This document shows, piece after piece, positions 42,996-50,846 of a stretch of DNA of 64,000 nt. This DNA is from Dehalococcoidia bacterium (lineage in GTDB: Bacteria; Chloroflexota; Dehalococcoidia; SpSt-223), in the NCBI GenBank assembly GCA_025054935.1, contig JANWZD010000014.1, positions 1 to 64,000 on the forward strand. The letters run 5' to 3'. Made by a program: the position numbers and the translations under genes. Each line of letters begins with the position of its first letter. Positions within the stretch are counted from its first letter, which is position 1. The notes beneath the pieces were generated by a model. The model saw only the letters and a program-made list of their open reading frames with translations, was not told the origin of the DNA and ran no database searches.

Positions 42996-43613
42996 ATGCA
43001 GTGGGGGATCATCGTGGAAGCTGAGCAGAAGCGTCACCCATTCGTCCCGCCTCCGACTGGGCTCGAGGGCCGGGAGGAGGAGCTGGGCATGGCGGTCCGA
43101 GCGCTCGTCCGAACGCTCTCGGACCGCTCGCCGTATCCTCATGAATTTAACGATGCGCTCGTCAAGTCCACGCTCACGCATATCCAGTTCTGCAAGAACC
43201 ACGGTCTGATCAAGGAGATGCAGGAGCATCAGGTCAAGACCCTAGAGCCGGTGCTCAAGCGCGTCAAGATGGTGATGGAGAAGGCAGGCGACCCTGAGCT
43301 TGGCCTTGTGGGAATGTTCGACCGCACCGCTTGCCACTACCAGCTCGTCAAGTACACCGAGGTGGAGCCGGGTGTGCGGCGCTTTCCCTGCCCCTTCAAG
43401 CTGGTCCTTGAGCAAGGGCGGCGCATCGGGCAGTACGACATGACGATCGAGGATGTCCACCACCTGTGGTGCGTCCCAACGTGGAAAGGCTATGCCGCCT
43501 ATCTCGGCATCGAGATCGACGTGACCGAGTGTCACGGCGAGATGGTCGAAGTGCGGCTGAAGCAGATTGAGAACGCGGCTGAGCCGGCCCGCGAAGCGGT
43601 CGCAACCGGCTAA
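42996..43613 (+). CDS. Cys-containing soluble protein of unknown function
   Basis: A 205-aa protein, with ATG 42996 or GTG 43014 as start. Several Cys residues sit in conserved-looking contexts (HIQFCKNHGLIKE, FDRTACHYQLV, RRFPCPFKLVLEQG, HHLWCVPTWKGYAAYLG, DVTECHGEMVEV). These could ligate a metal or Fe-S cluster. The charged helix KTLEPVLKRVKMVMEKAG precedes the Cys-rich half. No family is named; there is some resemblance in layout to L-2-amino-thiazoline carboxylate hydrolase-like proteins, but it is not convincing. It is convergent with the SRPBCC gene (4-bp CTAA overlap). Confidence 0.65.
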   Translation: MQWGIIVEAEQKRHPFVPPPTGLEGREEELGMAVRALVRTLSDRSPYPHEFNDALVKSTLTHIQFCKNHGLIKEMQEHQVKTLEPVLKRVKMVMEKAGDPELGLVGMFDRTACHYQLVKYTEVEPGVRRFPCPFKLVLEQGRRIGQYDMTIEDVHHLWCVPTWKGYAAYLGIEIDVTECHGEMVEVRLKQIENAAEPAREAVATG

Positions 43614-44071
43614 CCGTCAGTCCGCCCGTCGGGTGCGGCGGGTTGACGCCGCGCCCGGCGCAGGTCGCGGATCCGTCTTGCGAAGGCACGGATCGTCCCG
43701 TCGATGTTCGCCTTGAGCGCGCGCGCGACCAGAAGCGAGGCGCCCGGGAGCGGCAGGTCGAGATCCCAGACCGTTCGGTAGCTGACGCGCGTGCCTCCCT
43801 CAACCGGCGTGAACGTCCAGCAGCCATCGAGGCGGCGAAAGGGGCCGCGGACGAGGGTGAGCCGAATCTCCCGGTTGTCGACAAACGTCGCGTGGTGCAC
43901 CCAGGTCAGTTCGAGCGGCCCCGCCTGGACTGTCATCTCAACGAGATCGCCCTCGCGCCGGACGGTCTTTACATCCGGCAGGAACTCGGGATACTTCTCG
44001 ACCTCCGCGACAACCGGGTAGACCTCGTCCACCGGCGCCGTCACGATCACTTCTTGGTAGAGTTCGGGCAT
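43610..44071 (-). CDS. SRPBCC (COQ10/START-like) protein
   Basis: A 153-aa protein. ELYQEVIVTAPVDEVYPVVA, then EVEKYPEFLPDVKTVRR and WTFTPVEGGTRVSYRTVWDL, show the polyketide-cyclase/coenzyme-Q-binding COQ10 pattern of the START superfamily, a hydrophobic ligand cavity. The ligand is unknown. ATG 44071 lies inside the end of the upstream zinc-ribbon gene, whose last codons supply GGAGGAGAGAAGG as the ribosome site, so the two are coupled. Confidence 0.85.
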   Translation of the reverse strand: MPELYQEVIVTAPVDEVYPVVAEVEKYPEFLPDVKTVRREGDLVEMTVQAGPLELTWVHHATFVDNREIRLTLVRGPFRRLDGCWTFTPVEGGTRVSYRTVWDLDLPLPGASLLVARALKANIDGTIRAFARRIRDLRRARRQPAAPDGRTDG

Positions 44072-44403
44072 TCGCCGCCCTTCTCTCCTCCTGCGCCGTC
44101 GGGGGACGAAGCGGGCAGGGGTCGGAATGACGCTGGCTCCGGCGCGGGATGTTTGTAGAAGAGATAGCGCAAGCTCGGGTTCGTCCGGATCGGTTTGTGG
44201 CGAAACTGGGTTCCGACTTCGCCACCCTCAAACGTGTAGCGCTCGCGCCGGCTGAGCACCTGCTTCGCGATAAACCCTTGCTCGAGCCGGCAGTACCAAG
44301 CATCCCGCGGGCAGTGCCACTTCACGGGCTTCGGCTGGACCTCGACCATCGGCTGCCCGCAGTCCGGACAGGGCGGCGGCTCAATCACCCCGCGGCTGAT
44401 CAT
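44047..44403 (-). CDS. Small zinc-ribbon protein
   Basis: A 118-aa protein. ATG 44403 opens MISRGVIEPPPCPDCGQPM; the four metal ligands are CPDC and, about 18 residues later, HCPRDAWYC. A basic, aromatic C-terminal half follows (RRERYTFEGGEVGTQFRHKP). In-frame sequence upstream of 44403 is antisense to the kinase gene promoter and not protein-like. TACGAT about 12 nt before the ATG may be its -10. It overlaps the SRPBCC gene by 25 bp. Function unknown. Confidence 0.65.
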   Translation of the reverse strand: MISRGVIEPPPCPDCGQPMVEVQPKPVKWHCPRDAWYCRLEQGFIAKQVLSRRERYTFEGGEVGTQFRHKPIRTNPSLRYLFYKHPAPEPASFRPLPASSPDGAGGEKGGECPNSTKK

Positions 44404-44481
44404 GGCGCGATCGTACGCCGAGCGCGCGCTCCCTTCAAGCCGACGCTCGCGCCGCAGAGAGCGCATCCATCGCGAGAAGAG

Positions 44482-44511
44482 TTGAATGACGCCGGGCTGC
44501 CTCGGTATACT
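44482..44511 (+). promoter_or_regulatory. Promoter of the sugar-kinase/MFS operon
   Basis: TTGAAT (44482-44487), an 18-nt spacer and TATACT (44506-44511) lie 54 nt before ATG 44566. This is a strong sigma-70-type match. Confidence 0.7.
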
Positions 44512-44565
44512 CCCACCGCTCAGCCAAGGGAGCAATCGGCTGCGAGATCTGCGCGGACGTCGCTG

Positions 44566-45570
44566 ATGCACTATCGGGCTAAAGCCCCGCTCCGGATCAG
44601 TTTTTGCGGTGGAGGCACCGACGTTCCTCCCTATCCTGAGCGCTACGGCGGGCTTGTCCTCGTCGCGACGATCAACAGCTACGCCCACGCCTCGCTTACC
44701 CCGCGCGACGATAATGTTTTGACGATCCAGTCGCTCGACTACGACATCGTTGCGCGCTACCACGTCGATGACGACCTGTTCTTCGACGGCGAACTCGATC
44801 TCGTCAAGGCGGTGATCCGCTACATGGGCGGAAAGCGGGGACTTGATCTCTTCCTGCGCTCAGACGCCCCGCCGGGGACCGGCCTTGGCAGCAGCTCGGC
44901 GATGATTGTCGCCCTCATTGGGGTCCTGAAGGAGTTCCTTCGGATGCCCCTCTCGATCTATGAAGTCGCCGAGCACGCTGTCGAGATCGAACGGCGCGAC
45001 CTCCGGATCAAGGGCGGCTTGCAGGATCAGTACGCCTCGGCGTTTGGCGGCTTCAATCTGATCGAGTTCTACGGCGACAAGACGGTGGTCAACCCGCTGC
45101 GCATCTCCGACGAGATTATGAACGAGTTGGAATGCCGGCTCCTGCTGTGCTACACCGGCCAGACCCATCTCTCCGGCAACATCCTCGCTCGCCAGATCGA
45201 CAACTATGAGCGCGAAGATGCCGAGGTGCTCGCTTCTCTTCATCGGCTGAAGGAATTGACGACCGAGATGAAGAACGCGCTCCTGCGGGGCAAGCTGGAT
45301 GAAATGGGCGTTCTGCTCCATGAGACATGGCTGAACAAGCGCCGGCTGGCGAGCGGCATCTCGACGCCGGTGATCGAGGAGTTGTACGAGGTCGGTCGCG
45401 GGGCGGGCGCCTACGGGGGCAAGGTGCTCGGCGCCGGCGGCGGCGGCTATCTCCTGTTCTACTGTCCCTACGAGCAGCGGCACCGGGTGGCAGAAGCCCT
45501 CGAAGCAGCGGGCGGCCGGATTGTCGAGTTCAGCTTTCACACGAAGGGCCTGCAGACCTGGCAATACTGA
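44566..45570 (+). CDS. GHMP-family sugar kinase (HddA-like)
   Basis: A 334-aa kinase. KAPLRISFCGGGTDVPPYPE at the N-terminus, the ATP-binding loop PPGTGLGSSSAMIVALIGVL, LRIKGGLQDQYASAFGGFN and the C-terminal GKVLGAGGGGYLLFYCP are the four GHMP signatures. The 'GGGTD' start and length resemble D-glycero-D-manno-heptose 7-phosphate kinase (HddA) and related kinases of surface-sugar nucleotide synthesis. No other heptose gene is in the window, so the sugar remains open. The stop overlaps the start of the MFS gene (CTGA). Confidence 0.88.
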   Translation: MHYRAKAPLRISFCGGGTDVPPYPERYGGLVLVATINSYAHASLTPRDDNVLTIQSLDYDIVARYHVDDDLFFDGELDLVKAVIRYMGGKRGLDLFLRSDAPPGTGLGSSSAMIVALIGVLKEFLRMPLSIYEVAEHAVEIERRDLRIKGGLQDQYASAFGGFNLIEFYGDKTVVNPLRISDEIMNELECRLLLCYTGQTHLSGNILARQIDNYEREDAEVLASLHRLKELTTEMKNALLRGKLDEMGVLLHETWLNKRRLASGISTPVIEELYEVGRGAGAYGGKVLGAGGGGYLLFYCPYEQRHRVAEALEAAGGRIVEFSFHTKGLQTWQY

Positions 45571-47003
45571 CGCGCCGCGCCGATGTCCTGCTCTTTGTCA
45601 TCGCCGCCTCGACCTCGATTATGGCAGCCGTCGATGGGACGGCGGTCATCGTTGCCTTTCCCGCTATCGCCGATGAATTCCAAACGAGCGTCGCCTGGGT
45701 GGGGTGGGTGCTTACCGCCTTTTCGCTCACCCTCGGCATCACGCTGCCCCTCGTCGGGCGGGTCGTTGAGCGGGTCGGCCAGCAGGCCGCGTTTGTCGGC
45801 GCCGTCTCGATCTTTCTGGTCGGCTCGCTCGGCTGCGCGCTCTCGACCTCCGTCGAGCAGCTGATCCTCTTCCGCGCGCTCGAGGGAGTGGGTGGCGGCG
45901 CCTTTATGCCGCTGGCCGCCGGCATAGTGAGCGATCGCTTCGTTGAAAACCGTGCCCGCATGATCGGGCTGCTGACCAGCTTCTACCCTCTCGGGGGGAT
46001 CGTCGGCCCCAATGTTGGCGGGCTGCTCGTCTCGCTCGCTGGGTGGCGCGCGATCTTCCTGATGAACATCCCGATCTGTCTGGCGGCGATCGCGCTCGGC
46101 GCGTGGCTGCTGCGCGGTGCGCGGCCGCCGCGCCGCACCGGCGCGGTCGATGTTCCGGGCGCGCTCCTGCTGGGACTAGGCACCCTCTGCATCATGACCG
46201 GCCTCACCCTCGCCACCACCACGGCAACCGCATGGCGGGAACTGCCGTCGGCGGGATTAGTGGCGAGCGGGATCGCCCTCTTTGCCCTTCTGATCCTCTG
46301 GGAACGGCACGCCGCCAATCCGATCCTCGACGTTGCCATTCTGGGGAAGCGTCCCTTCCTCGCAGCCAACCTGATCAGCTTCGGCATTGCGGCGTTCATC
46401 TTCGCCATTTTTGGGCTGGTCCCGCTCTTTCTCACGCGCGCCTATGGCTATTTCCCCAGTCAGATTGGCCTCCTCGTCACCCCACGGGCGCTCCTGACGA
46501 TCATCATCTCGGCAGTCGTCTCGTTTCTGCTGCCCCGCCTCGGCTTTCGGCTCCCGATCGCTATCGGCTTCGCGTTGGTTGCCATGAGCACAATCCTCGT
46601 CGCCCAAGCGCCAAGGAGCGCCGTGCTGGTGGGCAGCCCCATTCCTGAACCCGTGGCGGTGGCGATGCTGCTTGCCATCGCCGGGGTCGGGCTGGGCTTC
46701 GTGCTGCCTGCCTCCAACAGCGTCGGGATGGACCTCCTGCCCGATAAAGTGACGGCGATCGCGGGAATGCGGGGCGCCTTCAACGTGCTCGGCAACGTGC
46801 TGGGCACAACGCTGTCGCTGCTGGTGGTCTCGCTCGCCGCTACTCAAGCCGAGGGCCTGATCCTCGTCTTTCACCTCGCCGGCATCGGCGCCCTCGCGCT
46901 CATCGCCCTCGTTCCCCTGCTGCCGGACAAGCCGCGCCCGCTCCCCGCCGCACTGCCGGCGACGGAGGCCGAGACGTCCGACCGATTGCGGGATCGAACG
47001 TGA
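45567..47003 (+). CDS. MFS drug exporter, DHA2 (14-helix) family, CTG start
   Basis: A 478-aa protein with about 14 membrane helices. Helix 1 carries ASTSIMAAVDGTAVIVAFPA, the DHA2 (EmrB/QacA) motif with the acidic residue; WVGWVLTAFSLTLGITLPL and RALEGVGGGAFMPLAAGIV follow. The first helix begins a few residues after the kinase stop. The frame there has no ATG, GTG or TTG. CTG 45567 overlaps the kinase TGA as CTGA, the same geometry as the ATGA/GTGA junctions elsewhere in the window, so CTG is the likely start. The first ATG would delete half of helix 1. Confidence 0.85.
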   Translation: MTRRADVLLFVIAASTSIMAAVDGTAVIVAFPAIADEFQTSVAWVGWVLTAFSLTLGITLPLVGRVVERVGQQAAFVGAVSIFLVGSLGCALSTSVEQLILFRALEGVGGGAFMPLAAGIVSDRFVENRARMIGLLTSFYPLGGIVGPNVGGLLVSLAGWRAIFLMNIPICLAAIALGAWLLRGARPPRRTGAVDVPGALLLGLGTLCIMTGLTLATTTATAWRELPSAGLVASGIALFALLILWERHAANPILDVAILGKRPFLAANLISFGIAAFIFAIFGLVPLFLTRAYGYFPSQIGLLVTPRALLTIIISAVVSFLLPRLGFRLPIAIGFALVAMSTILVAQAPRSAVLVGSPIPEPVAVAMLLAIAGVGLGFVLPASNSVGMDLLPDKVTAIAGMRGAFNVLGNVLGTTLSLLVVSLAATQAEGLILVFHLAGIGALALIALVPLLPDKPRPLPAALPATEAETSDRLRDRT

Positions 47004-47122
47004 CCTTCGTCAGAGCGCGCCGCCGCCGCCTGCCAAGAACCGACCGGCACAGACCTTACCCACTGGACAGCAAGGGGATGAACGCCGTATCGTGCTGACG
47101 ACTGCACCATCATCCGAGCACA

Positions 47123-47737
47123 ATGAACCACCTCAGCCCCCTCTACCCGCCTCATGGCCGGATTCGGATCGCCGAAGCGCAGCGCGGCGATTTCGACGAG
47201 GTCGCCGACCTCTTCGGCGCCCTCCACGCCCACAATGCCGAACTCGATGAACTGTTCTCCCTCGCCGAGAACTGGCGGGAATTGCTCTACGACCATTTCG
47301 TGCGCACGGTGGGGACCCCGTCAGTGCTCTGGCTGCTCGCGTGGGATGGTCCGCGGGCAGTCGGACTGCTGCTGATGGAGCAGCATCTCGACTCGCCGCT
47401 CTTCCGCTACCGCCGCTGGGCAGAACTGGTTGCAATTTATGTCGTGCCGGAGCAGCGGGGCAGCGGCCTCGCCCAGCGCTTTCTGGAAGAGGCGTACCGC
47501 TGGGCGGCGGCACGCAATTTGGACCGCATTCAGCTCTATGTCACCACATCGAACGAACGCGCCAAGGCGTTCTATGCCAACGCGGGCTTCCGGCCGGTGC
47601 AGGAGATCTGGCGGATCGCGGTCACGCCTGTCGCCGACGCCGCCTCGCTGCCCGACCCACCGCGGACGACCGACCGCGGCAGCGTCGATTTTGTTCAGTT
47701 GGGACACCACCATCTTGGGATGGACGACCATGACTGA
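47123..47737 (+). CDS. GNAT-family N-acetyltransferase
   Basis: A 204-aa protein. The acetyl-CoA site motif A is AELVAIYVVPEQRGSGLAQR (Q/R-x-x-G-x-A), followed by FLEEAYRWAAARNLDRIQLY and the motif B segment NERAKAFYANAGFRPVQEIW. The acceptor is unknown. Its last 8 nt overlap the moaB start, so they are probably co-translated. The upstream region has no obvious ribosome site. Confidence 0.88.
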   Translation: MNHLSPLYPPHGRIRIAEAQRGDFDEVADLFGALHAHNAELDELFSLAENWRELLYDHFVRTVGTPSVLWLLAWDGPRAVGLLLMEQHLDSPLFRYRRWAELVAIYVVPEQRGSGLAQRFLEEAYRWAAARNLDRIQLYVTTSNERAKAFYANAGFRPVQEIWRIAVTPVADAASLPDPPRTTDRGSVDFVQLGHHHLGMDDHD

Positions 47738-48254
47738 GCTGGGCTACCCGGAGCATCACGCGCGGGCCGCGGAGGAAGTGCCGGCGTCCTTACGCTGCGG
47801 CGTGATCACCGCCAGCGACACCCGCACCCCAGAGACCGATATCTCCGGCACGATCATCCGCGAGAAGCTGGCCGCTGCTGGTCACCACGTCGCGCAGTAT
47901 GCTGTCGAGCGCGATGAGGCGACGGCGATTGCGGCGCTAATCCGCCGCTTTGCCGAGGCCGGCTGTCAGGTCATCATCATTAATGGCGGCACCGGCATTG
48001 CCAAGCGCGACTCGACGTTCGAAGCGGTCGATCGCCTGCTCGAAAAGCGGTTGCCAGGCTTCGGCGAGCTGTTCCGAATGCTGTCGTATCAGGAGATCGG
48101 ACCGGCAGCGATGCTCTCCCGCGCCACGGCAGGCGTGCTCGGCAAGACGCTCCTCTTCTCGCTTCCCGGCTCTCCGAACGCGGTCACGCTGGCCCTCGAC
48201 CGCCTGATCCTGCCGGAGCTGCGTCACCTCGTCTGGGAGGCCACTCGCTCCTAG
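47730..48254 (+). CDS. moaB: Molybdenum cofactor biosynthesis protein MoaB-type
   Basis: A 174-aa protein of the MogA/MoaB molybdopterin adenylyltransferase family. CGVITASDTRTPETDISG, then VIIINGGTGIAKRDSTFEAV and FGELFRMLSYQEIGPAAMLS are the family motifs; SLPGSPNAVTLAL is the MPT-binding loop. ATG 47730 follows GGGA at suitable spacing and overlaps the GNAT stop by 8 bp. No other moa/mog gene is in the window. Confidence 0.92.
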   Translation: MTELGYPEHHARAAEEVPASLRCGVITASDTRTPETDISGTIIREKLAAAGHHVAQYAVERDEATAIAALIRRFAEAGCQVIIINGGTGIAKRDSTFEAVDRLLEKRLPGFGELFRMLSYQEIGPAAMLSRATAGVLGKTLLFSLPGSPNAVTLALDRLILPELRHLVWEATRS

Positions 48255-48269
48255 CGTCCGCTTGGTCAC

Positions 48270-48299
48270 TTGCTCTCTAAGGCTGCCTGCCTGCATAAT
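48270..48299 (+). promoter_or_regulatory. Promoter of the LysM/M23 gene
   Basis: TTGCTC (48270-48275), an 18-nt spacer and CATAAT (48294-48299) precede GTG 48306 by six bases, implying transcription starts at the start codon (leaderless). Confidence 0.6.
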
Positions 48300-48305
48300 G
48301 CCCCC

Positions 48306-49397
48306 GTGCAAGCATCGCGCGCGCTGCGCCTTTCTCAGTCAGGACGGCGCGCCCTCGTGGTGGCGCGGGCGCTCAGTGAGTGGCAGGATGTCGTCCGGGT
48401 GGAGCACCCGGCGGCTGGCACCCAGCTTGTCGTTTCTCTCCTTCCGCGCCATCTCACCCACCTTCTCGTCGGCCTGATCGTGCTCGCCGTCGCCGCTGCC
48501 GGCCTTGTTGAGCGGCGCGCCGGCAGCGATGGCGGACTGCGCAGCTGGGTGTTCGAGCCATTCTTCCCGAGCAGTCGGGCAAGCTATCTCACGGCTCATC
48601 CTTTTCTCGGTCCTGGGCTCTCAGAGCGAACGACGATCGTCGACTACGTCGTCCAGCCGGGCGATACGGTCTCGCACATCGCCAACCGTCTCGGCGTCTC
48701 AACCGAGACCGTGATCTGGGCTAATCAGATCGCCAACCCAGACCTGATCCGGCCGGGGGACGTCCTGCGCATTCCGCCGATCACAGGCGTGCTGCATACC
48801 GTCGAGCCGGGCGACACGCTGCCCCAACTGGCAGCGCGCTACGGCGTCAGTGTCCAAGCGGTGCTCGACTATCCGCTCAACCGGATCGACAACCCCGACG
48901 AGCTGATCGTCGGCCAACTGATCATGTTCCCCTTCGGCATTCGCCCGCGGCCGCCGGCGCCAGTCGTCGCCGTCGCGAGCGCGGCCGCAAGCACGGGAAC
49001 GACCGGAGGAGAAGCGGCGGCTGCGGCGCCCCGCGGCTTTCGCCTCGGGTGGCCGACCGAGGGCCGGATCACGCAATCCTACTCTGCTTACCACCCTGCC
49101 TTAGATATTGCCGCACCGCTCGGCCAGGGGGTTTTCGCCATTGAAAGCGGCACAGTGATTGTTGCTGCCAGCGGTTGGAACGGCGGCTACGGCACAGTCG
49201 TGGATATCGATCACGGCAATGGGCTGGTCTCCCGCTACGCCCACCTGAACCGGCTGTATGTCAGCAAAGGCGACTGGGTAGCAAAAGGCCAGGCGATCGG
49301 CACCGTCGGCCTCACCGGCATTACGACCGGCCCTCACATCCACTTTGAATTGCTCCTGCGCGGGGTACGCGTCAACCCCCTGACCTACCTGCGCTAG
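48306..49397 (+). CDS. LysM-domain M23 peptidase (cell-wall hydrolase)
   Basis: A 363-aa protein. GTG 48306 is placed by the -10 box six bases upstream. A cytoplasmic N-terminus of about 45 residues precedes one membrane helix (HLLVGLIVLAVAAAGLVE). Two LysM repeats follow (VDYVVQPGDTVSHIANRLGV with RPGDVLRIPP; VLHTVEPGDTLPQLAARYGV with IVGQLIMFP). The C-terminal M23 (LytM) domain has the first Zn ligands in AYHPALDIAAPLG and the H-x-H in TGPHIHFELLLRG. The first His/Asp of the metal site appears as H-PALD. It is predicted to cut or bind peptidoglycan outside the membrane. It is convergent with the PNPOx gene (CTAG). Confidence 0.92.
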   Translation: MQASRALRLSQSGRRALVVARALSEWQDVVRVEHPAAGTQLVVSLLPRHLTHLLVGLIVLAVAAAGLVERRAGSDGGLRSWVFEPFFPSSRASYLTAHPFLGPGLSERTTIVDYVVQPGDTVSHIANRLGVSTETVIWANQIANPDLIRPGDVLRIPPITGVLHTVEPGDTLPQLAARYGVSVQAVLDYPLNRIDNPDELIVGQLIMFPFGIRPRPPAPVVAVASAAASTGTTGGEAAAAAPRGFRLGWPTEGRITQSYSAYHPALDIAAPLGQGVFAIESGTVIVAASGWNGGYGTVVDIDHGNGLVSRYAHLNRLYVSKGDWVAKGQAIGTVGLTGITTGPHIHFELLLRGVRVNPLTYLR

Positions 49398-49909
49398 ACC
49401 GCCGCCGCTTTCCCTCCCTCTCCGTCAAGCGGGAAGGTGGTCAGGATCGCCGGCGTCTCGCCGCCGACCCACCCCTCGGCACGCACGAGGCGAGGCGTCG
49501 TCCAGAGCAGCCAGCGGTCGGTGCGCCGCTCTGGCGCCGGCCAGCCCCGCGCAGCAGCGCGCCGGACGAGAAAGTCGTACACGCGCTCCGGGTCGTCGTC
49601 GATCGTGCATTCGCCGAGGAGGAGGACATTACGCGCCGGCCCGCGCTCAGCAGGGGTCAACTCCACCCAGAGATAGCTGACAAGCGGGTTGCGCCGGATG
49701 TGCGCCACCTTCACGCTCTCCGGCTCGGTGATGGTGCCGACGCGCCATCCGTCGAGAAAAGCGCCGACTTGGCGGGTGACTGGCTGGCCGCTCCGCTGGG
49801 TTGTCGTCAAGAAACATGCCACCATAGGGCGGCGCTGCTGGATGAACTGATAGATCGAGTCGCGATAGACCTCGGCGGCTTCCCCCCGGACCCCAATCCG
49901 TCGAAACAC
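49394..49909 (-). CDS. PNPOx-like flavin/F420 split-barrel protein
   Basis: A 171-aa protein. GTG 49909 follows GGAGGAG at 4-nt spacing. The split-barrel pattern is clear: VYRDSIYQFIQQRRPMVACF, LTTTQRSGQPVTRQVGAFLD, GWRVGTITEPESVKVAHIRR and NPLVSYLWVELTP. Members bind FMN or F420; the reaction is unknown. The F420-type luciferase-like gene elsewhere in the window makes F420 use possible. The stop shares CTAG with the convergent peptidase gene. Confidence 0.82.
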   Translation of the reverse strand: MFRRIGVRGEAAEVYRDSIYQFIQQRRPMVACFLTTTQRSGQPVTRQVGAFLDGWRVGTITEPESVKVAHIRRNPLVSYLWVELTPAERGPARNVLLLGECTIDDDPERVYDFLVRRAAARGWPAPERRTDRWLLWTTPRLVRAEGWVGGETPAILTTFPLDGEGGKAAAV

Positions 49910-49947
49910 GCAGCTCCTCCGGGCCGTTCTGCCGACGGCAGCGTGCC

Positions 49948-49953
49948 AGTATA
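49948..49953 (-). promoter_or_regulatory. -10 box of the PNPOx-like gene
   Basis: TATACT on the minus strand lies 38 nt before GTG 49909, with the GGAGGAG ribosome site in between. The -35 is not clear. Confidence 0.5.
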
Positions 49954-50011
49954 GCGCCTCCATCCGCCGGCCGAACCGGTACACTTCGATCAGCGCGGAC
50001 CGGAGGGAGCA

Positions 50012-50833
50012 ATGCGCGTCGCATTCCAAGGAGAGCGCGGAGCGTACAGCGAGGCGGCAGCGTTCGAACTGCTCGGTCCCCAGATCGAGCCGGTCGCCTG
50101 CCCGAGCTTCGAGGCCGTCTTCGCTGCCGTCGAGAGCGGCGACTGCCAGCGCGGCGTCATCCCGATCGAAAACTCGCTTGGCGGCAGCGTCCATCAAAAC
50201 TATGACCTGCTGCTTCGGCACACCCTCCATATCGTTGGGGAGCTGAACTTCCGGGTGCGCCATTGCCTGATCGCGATGCCGGGAGTGCGCAAGGAAGATG
50301 TCCGGCGCGTCTACAGCCACTGGCAAGCGCTCGCTCAGTGCGAAGGCTACCTAGCGCAGCTCGGGGTCGAGACCGTGCCGTTCTACGACACGGCAGGAGC
50401 GGTCAAAGCCTTGGCAGAGGAAGGGCGCACCGACGCTGCAGCGATCGCCAGCCGGCGGGCCGCTGAGTTTTACGGGCTGGACGTGCTCGAGGAAGGGATC
50501 GAAGACAACCCAGAGAATTACACGCGCTTTTTGCTGCTCGCTCGCGATCCCCAGCCGCCAGGCGAGACGGCAGGGCCGCTCAAAACCTCGATCGTCTTCT
50601 CGGTGCCGAATAACCCGGGCGCGCTGTTCCGCGCGATGGCCGCTTTTGCGCTGCGCGACATCGACCTTTCGAAGATCGAGTCGCGTCCTCTCAAGGGGCG
50701 TCCCTGGGAATACGTCTTCTATATGGATTTCGCGGGGAGCGCTGACGAGGGACCGGGCCAGCGCGCGCTTGCCCAGCTTGCCGAAACCGCAACGCTGCTG
50801 CGCGTGCTCGGCACCTACCGGCGGTCAGAATAG
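50012..50833 (+). CDS. pheA: Prephenate dehydratase
   Basis: A 273-aa monofunctional enzyme making phenylpyruvate in phenylalanine synthesis. ATG 50012 follows GGAGGGAG. The catalytic domain shows VAFQGERGAYSEAAAF, GVIPIENSLGGSVHQNYDLL, AAIASRRAAEFYGLDVL and the active-site TRF in NPENYTRFLLLA. A C-terminal ACT domain (about 190-270; VFSVPNNPGALFRAMAAFA, then LSKIESRPLKGRPWEYVFYM) provides allosteric phenylalanine feedback in the family. Confidence 0.96.
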   Translation: MRVAFQGERGAYSEAAAFELLGPQIEPVACPSFEAVFAAVESGDCQRGVIPIENSLGGSVHQNYDLLLRHTLHIVGELNFRVRHCLIAMPGVRKEDVRRVYSHWQALAQCEGYLAQLGVETVPFYDTAGAVKALAEEGRTDAAAIASRRAAEFYGLDVLEEGIEDNPENYTRFLLLARDPQPPGETAGPLKTSIVFSVPNNPGALFRAMAAFALRDIDLSKIESRPLKGRPWEYVFYMDFAGSADEGPGQRALAQLAETATLLRVLGTYRRSE

Positions 50834-50846
50834 CTGTCCTGACGAG

